A stretch of DNA of 64,000 nucleotides from Whitmania pigra (lineage: Eukaryota > Annelida > Clitellata > Hirudinida > Haemopidae), in the NCBI GenBank assembly GCA_021613335.1, contig JAJTWR010000254.1, forward strand, positions 1,315,501-1,379,500, in the 5' to 3' direction. The notes below the pieces were generated by a model that made no database searches, was not told the origin of the DNA, and was given only the letters and a program-made list of their open reading frames with translations. Within the stretch, counting starts at the first letter, position 1; each line of letters opens with the position of its first letter. A program made the translations under genes and the position numbers. Positions 16,200 to 25,520 of this stretch are shown in pieces.

Positions 16200-17520
16200 G
16201 AAAAATTAGTGAGACCTAATATGTGGCAATTTCATATGTCGATGAGTATTATTTGAAATGTTGAAAATATTCTTATAAGCCAATAAGTATGTAATGTTTT
16301 GCAAGTTAGATTCCCATGTGGAACCAACATAGTTGTCACATACTTTAATCTACATGGTTCACAAACATGCAGCAGCCATAGGACTAGTCATGAAGCTCTT
16401 ATCTTGAATGCATTAACTAGAATTTCCAATTTTTTTCAAAAAACAAATAATTAAGGGACTTTATGAAGTGATATGTAGCATTTTCATGATAAACTAAAAG
16501 TTACTTAATTATTCTTTGCTTGAGATACTAGCAAATTTAAGAAATTATTTGAAGAACTTTTCAAATTTATGTATAAATAATGATCTCAAATATGTTTCAC
16601 CCTCCTGTCTTTCACAGAGTAAGTATTTGAGTAATATAATTTTGACGGTGAAGTTAAGAAATATCAAAAATGTTGCCAATTATCAGAAAGTCTGATAAAA
16701 ACAAGACTCATTGGAGTATGGTTAACCATGTGGTTAATACTTGATAAATAAATCTGCAGATTGTAAAATAACATCTATCTACAATTCAATGCAGATGACA
16801 CAAAGATATGCTTATTAAATACTTTTATTAAAGGGCTAAGCTTTTCTTGTCCAGGAAATTATAGTGATTCCAATCTATTGCAATCTTAACTAAATTTAGA
16901 AATTGAATAACTTGCCGACATAACAAAAGATTTGTGCTTGATAATGAATGTGAATTTTATAAATTAGAAGCCACATAGCAGACATCAAAGATAACAATTT
17001 TAGCCTAAAATGCAAATATTTATTTAACTTACTGAATCTAAAAGTACAAAATTGATAAAGCAATTTAATTACATGCAATTCAACTGACAATCTTTAGCCT
17101 GGAACTCAGTCAATTAAAACTTGAATCTTATTAACAACCTAGGTGTGGGCTAGCTAGAAAAATACATTTTAGTGACAACTTGCTGATTAAAATTTTTAAC
17201 TTCCAGGAATTCAGAATTCCCAAAAGTATTGGTCAAAATACTTAAACTTCTTATGTGAATCAGCATAAAAGCCAGTAGGCTGATCATTAAGGGCAAGTCC
17301 AGATTTATAGTGGACAATGAAAGATTCTAATCCTACGTAGTTGACCGAATTTGTAGTGTTATACTTTGTGTACTGCAGGCTTCCTATTAAAATTTGGTTT
17401 TGGTAAAATTTTAAAATATAAGAACATTCGGTACACGTGTGCTGATTACCCTGGAATTGTGTAACCAAAGCTCCTAAAGTAGTACATATGTCCTCATTTT
17501 ATATTGTGTCAATCATGGTT
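16200..17520. other. no recognised gene
   Basis: A+T-rich sequence between the convergent G-gamma and SWI5-like genes. An 86-codon minus-strand frame (17468-17211) behind a possible acceptor could be a terminal exon of the SWI5-like gene by phase, but its sequence does not resemble any SWI5 C-terminus and I do not recognise it. Confidence 0.4.
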
Positions 17521-17988
17521 TCACAACAAATCTTCAAATATCAACAAACCCAGTTTCCCTAGGAGCATCTGGCCAATATCTTTTAATTCATTATAATTAT
17601 GAAGTTCCCTGATATATATATCCAATTCTTCCACCATAAAGCCACTTAATAAAATGAAACAAAGAAATTATTGGCCATGCAATAGTTATTTTAAAATTTG
17701 TCACAAAACCCACTTGTCTTGCAATAACACAATATCTGCACCCAACTTTCTCAATCTTTTCTCCAAACGTGAAATTTGCGCTTTATAATTTATGGCGTGC
17801 TCTTGATGGTGAGGGTCACAACACTTTCCCTGTGAACTTTTCGGAAAATAAACTATTTCTTAACAAAATTTCAAGAATAAATAATGACTTTAATGCTGAG
17901 CACGGAAACTTTACCACGATCAAATTTCTGATCGAAACAGCAAATTCAACCACATATAATTAAAAATTTAATATTACTCGGCCTCCAT
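17521..17988 (-). CDS. SWI5: SWI5-like DNA recombination/repair protein
   Basis: SWI5 pairs with SFR1 (MEI5) and stimulates RAD51 strand exchange in homologous recombination. Proposed exons (descending): 17988-17978, 17836-17714, 17644-17521, joining in phase to 85 aa. The second exon codes for a heptad-like helix (ISRLEKRLRKLGADIVLLQD). The last carries the core that identifies the family: GFMVEELDIYIRELHNYNEL followed by KDIGQMLLGKL, close to the human VEELDKHISLLHEYNDIKD region. The donor/acceptor pair at 17713/17645 is firm because it restores this core. Exon 1 (only MEA plus a split codon) is a guess. The usual ending after GKLA (a GVTTKELYP-like tail) is missing: either the frame runs 10 residues further to TGA at 17523-17521, or a donor at 17549 leads to an exon I did not find. 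Confidence 0.68.
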
Positions 17989-18221
17989 TCTTCAGAGCAC
18001 TTTATAAAAAGTCGAAGATAAGTTTCTTCAGAGCGTCCAGTCCTTTTTTAAGCCGGTCGCGCAAAAAGTTTACGAGTAAAAACTAATACAAACTAGCAAC
18101 TACTGAATATTTTTGCTTCATCAAATTTTTGATTAAGTAAATTTTGTAAACTTTACGGCTATTCCTATTTATGCCATTCACATGAGTTTATTATTGAATT
18201 TTTAATATATTCTGAATAATT

Positions 18222-18310
18222 TTTAAGGAGATGTAAGGGCCGTCCATTAATTTTGCCAACAATATCGAGGGGAGGGGGTTTGAAAAATTGGTTCCCTGAC
18301 CGATGGGAGT
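18222..18310 (+). repeat. MITE-like terminus (GGGCCGTCCATTAA type)
   Basis: GGGCCGTCCATTAATTTTGC followed by a GAGGGGAGGGGG tract resembles a widespread class of DNA-transposon ends in invertebrates. The partner end was not identified. Confidence 0.3.
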
Positions 18311-18427
18311 GATTGCTATCAGATCTAACACAAAAAAACAAGTCTATAAACAAGGCGATTAGAAATTAGAGGTCTGTAATATTTGGTGACCGGACTGTTG
18401 CTCAAATGGCGATTGCTCACATCAGTG

Positions 18428-18500
18428 GCGTAGGATATTTTCGCCCGGGGACGAACTATAAAATAATTGCTTCCCTCTTCCCATCCACCCCCGTTTAATC
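18428..18500 (+). repeat. hAT-like terminus
   Basis: CAGTGGCGTAGGATATTTTC followed by GCCCGGGG resembles CAGTGGCGTAGCC-type hAT ends. Only one end is seen. Confidence 0.3.
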
Positions 18501-18636
18501 ACATTTTTGTATTGCATCGAAGAAGGAAAAAAATTGAATTTTAATGAAACAAAATTTTAAAGAAGCATATCTATAGAAATTATGCTACGTGACTCATTCA
18601 GTCACTGCCGTAATCTGATTTACAAAGTCTACAAAC

Positions 18637-18682
18637 GATGTATAAATATATATATATACATATACTGTGTATATATATAGAT
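18637..18682. repeat. (TA)n microsatellite
   Basis: Imperfect TA-dinucleotide tract with CATA and TGTG interruptions. Confidence 0.8.
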
Positions 18683-18697
18683 TCTCTCCTATATTTG

Positions 18698-19098
18698 ACT
18701 CTTCCAGTCATCAATCCTCGAACAAGACAAAAGGGAAGGACCAAGTTCTACGTCACTAGTGCCTCAAAGCAACCGTTGCTTGGCAAGAATTTGACTTACT
18801 TCGAGTCAATAGACCTCAATAGTCAATAGAGTGTCAGAGCCTCCACGCAACTCTCCCAGACTCAGGTAAAGTTTGGTCGACGCACCCATACCTCGATGCC
18901 AATTTCAGATAGCCTCCTGCAGACTTTTTACGACATTTTACAGTATATCTGCCAAAAAAGACCTTCAATTGATGCTGGGCAGACCGTACGTTTCAAGCCG
19001 GATGGCGGAAGTGATTGGCAGAAAGGCTCCCTCATCAAGGTGATACAGATCGTACGAAGTGAGCCTTCCGGATGGAACTACAAGAAGACGCACGTCTA
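18698..19098 (+). pseudogene. Ty3/Gypsy-like polyprotein fragments
   Basis: One frame gives KFYVTSASKQPLLGKN (18751-18795), resembling the end of a Gypsy aspartic protease (a PLLG motif before the RT). A second frame ending at 19099 gives a GQTVRFKPDGGSDWQKGSL stretch, resembling the C-terminal segment downstream of a Gypsy integrase. If both are right, the middle of pol is deleted between them. The segments are short and diverged, so the assignment is tentative. Confidence 0.4.
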
Positions 19099-19344
19099 AA
19101 CATGTAGGTTTCTCCAAGGAACAATAACTGTGTCATTTAATAATGGCGTCATAACTAGGAAAGCGCAGGATAATACTGAAACGCCCACTTCGAGTCAACC
19201 ATTTTATAACGCTCTCTTGCAATTTATATAATCGCATTGGACGTCATTTCTGTACCACATGTTAGGTTACAAACTGGCGTTCATGAAATTTTCTCATACA
19301 ACTGATGCAGTCGAAAAGTCGGCGCGTGTTGAGCGAAGCGTTTA

Positions 19345-20000
19345 TTGTTGCGTCGAAAAGAGGTGCTTCAACAGTTCAACGCTGTAATGAAAGTTTGTTC
19401 TCTGCGCACTCGATGCGGTAACCAAGAAATGACCGCAATATTCCGAGAATATGTACGCTTGGGCTCTTCCTTCGTCAAAATCCTAATGGGGAAATTCATG
19501 GCTAGGAACTTGTTATGTTTCTCTCCCTCTAATGGATGTGTTTACTTCTTCACGTGCAGATTGTGCTCAAATACAGCAAATCATGGGTCTTCTCATCTTT
19601 CGTCAAATGGATTCTGTGATTGGAAACATTCACAAGAACATCTACGTAGTCATGAGCAGTCAGAACATCTGAAAGCAACGATTGCTTTCGGTAAGAGATT
19701 AAAAGTAATAGGGCGAATTGATATGGAACTGACACAATAGATCGAGAGTCTAGAGCAGTCTAGAGATCAGTGCTGAAACGAGTAGTCGGTGTCATGGCGC
19801 TCAAGAGATGTTCAACGCATTGAAGGAATTTCTGAAGATACATGACCTAGACCTGGGAAACTGTCACGGCAAAGCTAAGACAATGCATCTGCAATGAGTG
19901 GCAAGTACAATGGTTTAGAAATCATGAGCATCGAGTCAGATGTAGCATAAAACTTCAGTGACATCATCAGCTATTTTGCCGCACGGAAATCTAGAAAAGT
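19345..20000 (+). pseudogene. hAT transposase fossil with TTF-type zinc finger
   Basis: The frame 19345-19740 contains a TTF-type zinc finger: RNLLCFSPSNGCVYFFTCRL, then the GFCDWKHSQEHLRSHEQSEH block with conserved Cys and His. After a break, about 19845-19920 reads like the hAT DDE-region stretch DLDLGNC...NASAMSGKYNG, in pieces across frames. This order is that of hAT transposases of the TTF (ZMYM-like) type. Stops and shifts make it a pseudogene. The Copia element lies immediately downstream. Confidence 0.65.
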
Positions 20001-20053
20001 ATCTGGACTGTAATCATAACTGTTATAACTTCATTCATTCTCTGATTTTAGAC

Positions 20054-20058
20054 ATATT
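20054..20058. repeat. 5-bp target site duplication of the Copia element (left)
   Basis: ATATT directly before the left LTR, repeated at 24506-24510 directly after the right LTR. Confidence 0.85.
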
Positions 20059-20300
20059 TGTTGAGTTTAAACTATGTGTGATTTAATATGATATATGTAT
20101 CTATGTTTTGTTGTCTGGGGACGCTTAGCTAGTTCTAAACTGTTTTGATTGGCATTGTCGTGTAGTTCGTCGAGTCGAGTTCTTACGTAGTTTCTTAGTC
20201 GTTTCTTAGATGTTTATTTAGTTTAAATAAACTACATTAACCTTCTGATACAACTTTGTATTTATTCCATCATCAGACATTAGTTATGACAAACTCAACA
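20059..20300 (+). repeat. Copia 5' LTR
   Basis: 242 bp, TGTTGAGTTT...AAACTCAACA. Read against the 3' LTR base by base I see no difference. Contains AATAAA (about 20226-20231), usable as the polyadenylation signal in the 3' copy, and the ATG (20286) that opens the gag frame. Confidence 0.95.
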
Positions 20301-23300
20301 GGTTATGGGCCCAGGATGCGTTTGATGTTTGATGGTGATGAAAGAAGGTATGAATTATGGGAAGTCAAATTCTTGGGATTCATGAGACTACAGAAACTTC
20401 ACGATGTGTTCGTATGTGCTGAAGAACCAGACGCTGAAAAAAATGCCGAGGCATTCGCCGAACTTATTCAATGTCTAGATGATCGAAGTCTATCACTAGT
20501 CATACGAGATGCCAGAGACAATGGAAAGAAAGCACTAGAAATCCTGCGGGAACACTACCTAGGTAAGTCAAAACCCAAAATTATATCTCTGTACACTGAA
20601 TTAACGACTCTTTCAAAGTCCGAAAATGAAAGTACGACTGATTATATGTTGCGAGCTGAGACCGCAGCATCTTCGTTGAAGAGAGCTGGCGAAGTGGTAA
20701 GTGAGTAGTTTACTCATCGCTATGATCCTGAAAGGTCTGCCACTGACGTACAAGACTTTCTGTACTATTACAACACAAAAAGATAGAGATCACAGTTTTG
20801 CAGAATTTAAAGTTGCTTTGCGAAGTTTTGAAGAAAACGAAAAACAGATCTACTCACGTGATCATGAGGATCATGTTATGTTAAATGATGCAAAATCCAT
20901 ACAGTGTTTCACATGCCGCAAATATGGTCACAAATCATTTGAATGTAAAATGCGAAAAGAGCAAAACCCAGCAGTGAAAGTTGTTCAAAAGAAGTGGTGT
21001 GAAGTATGCAGAAGTATATCGCATAATACACTGAAATGTAGAAAGAAACAACACAGTGCAAAGTCTGTCACAGAGAACAAGCAAGCAGGAGGACAATCAG
21101 ATTCATTTCTTTTCAAAGTATCTGAGTGTCAAAGCGTGGATCGTGACAGTCTACTGGTTGATTGTGGTGCTACAACCCATATTGTTACTAACAAATCAAA
21201 GTTTGTATGTTTTGAAGACAATTTTGAGCCCAATGATCACTGCATTGAACTAGCAAATGGCTCTAGATCAATTGGAATCGTGCAAGGTCGAGGTACAGCA
21301 AAAGTTTGTCTACAAAGTTTAGATGGAAAACCCAGAGATGTCAACCTAGAGAATGCATTATATGTTCCGTCATATCGACAAGGTATTTTTTCTGTTCAGG
21401 CAGCAACAGCGAAAGGAGCGACTGTAAATTTCAGCCCACATTGTGCAGAACTTGTTGCTCAGAATGGTACTATTTTTAATATTTGCAAGTCTGGAAATCT
21501 GTACTACCTGAACAATGTTGCTGACAGAACTAACAATAAACACAGCCTACATGAGTGGCACTTGATCCTTGGTCATTGCAATGTCAGAGATATCTTGAAA
21601 CTGGAATCTGTTGTTGATGGAATTAAAATTACCGACAAATCAGAATTTCAATGTGAAGTTTGCACTCTTGGGAAAATGACACAGTCTTTCAACAGGCAAA
21701 GTGATGTGCGTGCCAAAGAACCGTTAGAACTTGTTCATTGTGATTTAAGTGGTCCTATCACACCTACTGCAAGAAATGGTTTCAAATATGCTGTTTGTTT
21801 TGTGGATGACCTATCTGGAGCCAGTACTGTTTATTCCCTGCGCCAGAAATGTGATGTTGTTCATGCTGCTCAGAAGTTTTTTTGCTGATTGTGCACCTAT
21901 CGCAAAAGTTAAACGTTTGAGAACCGACAATGGAACAGAATTCACGAATAGAGATTTCAAATCACTATTGCTGAAGCATCGGATAAAACATGAAAAATCT
22001 GCGCCCTATTCGCCACATCAAAACGGAACTGTTGAACGAAGTTGGCGATCATTGTTTGAGATGGCGAGATGTTTACTAATCCAATCTCAACTACCAAAAG
22101 AACTGTGGACATACGCTGTGCGTGCTGCGGCATACACACGTAATCGATGTTTTTGCCCAGGAACTGGTAAAACACCATATGAAAATTTGACCGGCAAGAA
22201 GCCTGACCTGTCCCGCATGTCTGTTTTTGGTTCAACATGCTATGCTTTTGTACAAGATAAGAAGAAACTTGACCCAAGAAGCGAGAAAGCAGTATTCATA
22301 GGGTATGATCATGAAAGTCCAGCTTATCTCGTGTATTTCAAAAATTCTGGAGTTGTAAAAAAATCAAGGTGCGTGCGTTTCACGAACAAATTTGATTCAA
22401 ATGAAAGTGAAGTTGTTGTTAGTGATTTTTCTGACGGCTACATTGATCAAAAACTGACTGGAGTTGAAACGGAAACAAAGGCAGATGTAAGAAGTGATGA
22501 AGTTGCACAAACTGAAACCCAGGATACCTCAAATTCAGATTCGATTGTTCGCAAATATCCTAAACGAAACACGAACAAACCAAAGTATTTGAGTGACTAT
22601 ATTCTGGATGATGACTCAATTAATCTTAATGTTCATTACTGCTATAAAATGTCTGATGTGCCAAATACGTACAATGAAGCCATATCTTCTTCAGAATCTA
22701 GATACTGGAAACAAGCCATGTCTGAGGAAATGAACTCGTTAATGGAAAACGACACTTTTGAACAATGTCTACTACCTGAGAGTCGTAAAGTAATCAAAGG
22801 TCGTTGGGTCTATGCTGTGAAGTTTGGACCGGACGGCAGTGAGCAATATAAAGCCCGATATGTTGCCAAAGGTTATTCGCAAATAAAAGACATCGACTAT
22901 ACAGAAACTTTTTCACCAACTGTTCGAGTTACATCGATACGAATGATGATGCAGTTAGCAGTACAACGTAATCTGATTGTACACCAGATGGATGTTAAAA
23001 CAGCATATCTAAATGCTCCAATTGATTGTGAATTATACATTGAACAACCTGAAGGTTTTTCTGTTGATGACAAAACTGATAATAAAATTGTTCTGAAACT
23101 AAAAAAATCTCTGTATGGCCTGAAACAGAGTGGCAGAAATTGGAATAACATGTTGCATGATTTTTTGATTTCTGAAAGTTTTGAACAGTCATCAGCTGAT
23201 CATTGCGTCTACACTCGTCTTAATACAGATTCTAAAGTCATCATTCTCTTCTGGGTTGATGATATTATCATTGCTGCGAGTGATGAATCCGTGTGTTGAA

Positions 23301-24219
23301 ATCTGTAAAACAATCTTTGCATTCAAAGTTCAAAATGAAGGATCTTGGACAATTAACATGGTTTCTTGGAATGCAATTTGAATGCTCATCTGGAGGTGAA
23401 ATGATTAAGGTGAATCAATCCAAATATGTTGAAAAAATGCTGTCAAAATTCAACATGAGTGACTGCAAACCTAGATCTACGCCATGTGATTTGAATTTGA
23501 ACAAACTGAAAGATGAAGATACTGTTGATTTTGAAAATGTGCACCTGTACAGATCTGTAATTGGAAGTTTGATCTATGCAATGTCTGCTACAAGACCTGA
23601 TTTATGTTTTGTAGTTTCCTATCTATCACAATTCACATCAAAGCCGATGAATATTCACATGACGATGGCTAAACATGTCTTAAGATATTTAAAGGGAACA
23701 ATGAACTACAGTTTAATTTTCAAGAGGTCTGATGGTGATTTAGATTTGATCGGATATTGTGATGCTGATTGGGCAAATTCTAAAGACCGTCGTAGTATTA
23801 CTGGATATGGTTTTATGTTGTCGAGTACTGGTCCATTGATTTCATGGAAGTCTAGAAAACAACCAACTATTGCATTATCGACCTGCGAAGCAGAATATAT
23901 GTCAATGTGTGCAGCTGTGCAAGAAGCAAAGTTTCTGATGTGTTTGTTAAAAGACATGACCGGAGGAATTACGAACAATTCTGTTACACTCAATGTCGAC
24001 AATCAGAGTGCAATTGAGTTGACAAAGAATCCTGTTTTTCATCAAAGATCGAAGCATATTGATATCAAGTATCATTTCATCCGATCAGAAGTGGCAAGTG
24101 GTTTCATAAAACCGAAGTACATTCCATCCGAGAAGAACATTGCTGACATGTTCACAAAATCGTTGTCTATTAACAAATTGAGAACTTTCATTCCTGCTAT
24201 TATGAATGTTCTAGACTAA
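20286..24219 (+). pseudogene. Copia gag-pol polyprotein with three frame breaks
   Basis: Gag (20286-about 20700) begins MTNSTGYGPR, the ATG lying in the LTR and the frame running through the primer site. Two CCHC knuckles follow (CFTCRKYGHKSFEC about 20908-20949; CEVCRSISHNTLKC about 21000-21041). Protease: LLVDCGATTHIV (about 21151). Integrase: zinc-binding HHCC region (WHLILGHCNV, CEVCTLGKM) and catalytic D,D,E (HCDLSGP; RTDNGTEF; NGTVERSW, about 21739-22050). RT: MDVKTAYLNA and the active site FWVDDIII (about 23251-23275; most Copia RTs have YVDD). RNase H: DADWANSKDRRSITGY and CEAEYM, ending at TAA-flanked 24219. Frame breaks lie near 20700 (one extra base), 21877-21883 (T7 run, one extra T) and 23294-23300 (one extra GT). 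Copia normally has one continuous frame. Confidence 0.93.
20301..20314 (+). promoter_or_regulatory. Copia primer binding site, complementary to initiator tRNA-Met anticodon arm
   Basis: GGTTATGGGCCCAG follows the 5' LTR directly. It is the reverse complement of CTGGGCCCATAACC, the anticodon stem-loop of metazoan initiator tRNA-Met, not of a tRNA 3' end. This is the half-tRNA priming arrangement known for Drosophila copia. Confidence 0.85.
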
Positions 24220-24253
24220 GCGTTATGATATTGACACTGGACACATCATAGTT

Positions 24254-24263
24254 TAAGAGGGAG
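24254..24263 (+). promoter_or_regulatory. Copia polypurine tract
   Basis: TAAGAGGGAG directly before the 3' LTR TGTTGAG, in the expected place for plus-strand priming. Confidence 0.8.
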
Positions 24264-24505
24264 TGTTGAGTTTAAACTATGTGTGATTTAATATGATATA
24301 TGTATCTATGTTTTGTTGTCTGGGGACGCTTAGCTAGTTCTAAACTGTTTTGATTGGCATTGTCGTGTAGTTCGTCGAGTCGAGTTCTTACGTAGTTTCT
24401 TAGTCGTTTCTTAGATGTTTATTTAGTTTAAATAAACTACATTAACCTTCTGATACAACTTTGTATTTATTCCATCATCAGACATTAGTTATGACAAACT
24501 CAACA
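24264..24505 (+). repeat. Copia 3' LTR
   Basis: 242 bp, identical to the 5' LTR by eye, followed by the right ATATT duplication (24506-24510). Confidence 0.95.
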
Positions 24506-24654
24506 ATATTTATTTGGTTATATTATAATTTTATGTTTCGTGGAAACTTAAATTATAATAACCTAAATAAATTTGGCAAGTACAACCAGCGTTCGAAGTA
24601 TTTATATATTATGTTACTAGTATGTAGTGTGGCGTGTGCAATATGGAGAATTGG

Positions 24655-24715
24655 AAAGGGGACCTCCATTCCAAGCGGGCCCAGGGACACCCACTGGCTT
24701 AATCCAGCACTGTTT
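24655..24715 (-). repeat. hAT-like terminus
   Basis: Minus strand reads CAGTGCTGGATTAAGCCAGT then GGGTGTCCCTGGGCCCGC. The CAGTG-CTGGATTAAG core matches the terminus at 12945-13002, so these two are probably one family. Confidence 0.35.
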
Positions 24716-24763
24716 CCAACTTGGTTCCGCCAATTAAAGTATACTAATATGGCACCAGCAATT

Positions 24764-24836
24764 AGGATGGGAATCCTCAAAGAGAATCGAACCCGAACTC
24801 GAGAGGCGAAGTCTTAACCGTTAGACCAAGCAGGTG
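24764..24836 (-). repeat. tRNA-derived SINE head
   Basis: On the minus strand TTGGTCTAACGGTTAAG gives a pol III A box and GGGTTCGATTCTC a B box at tRNA spacing. A cloverleaf is not obvious and the 3' end lacks a clean acceptor stem, so this is a SINE head or tRNA pseudogene, not a working tRNA gene. Confidence 0.5.
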
Positions 24837-24841
24837 GGTGA

Positions 24842-25520
24842 ACAATGAGTCGAAACCTATGATAAAAATAAACAAGTCTCTACGATAACGATAACCTCGG
24901 CCCTTGGAGCTCATGAATATTCGCATAAAATATGCGTGAAAATCATCTCCCAATTACTTCTTAATAGCGGGTTATTGGAGAATTTTTTATTTTTAAATAG
25001 CGTAAAAACTTTGGTTCACTTTTGATTTGAGAGACTGTAAAAAAACGATTTTTAGAATAATTTTGCAACAAATATACAAATTTTTTTGGAACCAAAAACA
25101 TTTTTTTTAACTTTTGGAAAAAAACTTGAAGAGACAAAATCGAAAATATTTAGTTGCTTTTTGTTGTGTTGATAGTCGCTGATCGAAGGTAAATAAAGCA
25201 TATTACCAAGAGTGGACGAGAGGCTAATTTGGCCTAAGTATCCGAAGTTTATCTGATATATATATGGAGATAACATTCTGAAGTAGTTTATTTTTATAAA
25301 GTTTGTTTTTTAAGGTGAAGTTATTTACTCGGCCCGTTAGTTTGACAAAGCTATTGATTGGTCACCATGTTATTTTTATTGTTTTGTCTTTATTGCGATG
25401 TTAAAGTAAACGAGCATCTTAACGGTTGTTAAAAACAATAATTGCTTTGACTTGTGATTTTCGTGCCTTACGCCATTGCTTTTTTTTTGTTTTGTTCAAA
25501 GGCAAAAACATCTTTGAGTC
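24842..25520. other. upstream region of DCAF7
   Basis: A+T-rich; no gene. The DCAF7 promoter and 5' UTR should lie here. The minus-strand frame at 25276-25052 has no resemblance to anything I know. Confidence 0.3.

Larger units (their letters stand above)
20059..24505 (+). mobile_element. Ty1/Copia LTR retrotransposon, structurally complete
   Basis: 4,447 bp. Two identical 242-bp LTRs bounded by TGTTGAGTTT...AAACTCAACA, a 5-bp ATATT target duplication, a primer site next to the 5' LTR, gag-pol in the order gag, protease, integrase, RT, RNase H (integrase before RT is diagnostic of Copia), and a purine tract before the 3' LTR. Identical LTRs point to recent insertion. The coding region has three frame breaks, so this copy is probably not autonomous as read. 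Confidence 0.97.

Noticed and set aside
16896..17090. Minus-strand 64-codon frame as a membrane protein
   Set aside because: Hydrophobic residues reflect A+T-rich codons; no family, no splice context, no conservation evidence.
17211..17468. Terminal exon of the SWI5-like gene
   Set aside because: Phase and acceptor fit, but the 86 residues do not resemble any SWI5 tail. Left open rather than annotated as coding.
20695..20710. Programmed frameshift between gag and pol of the Copia element
   Set aside because: The break lies within the gag region before the zinc knuckles, there is no canonical slippery heptamer there, and Copia normally uses one frame. An indel is simpler.
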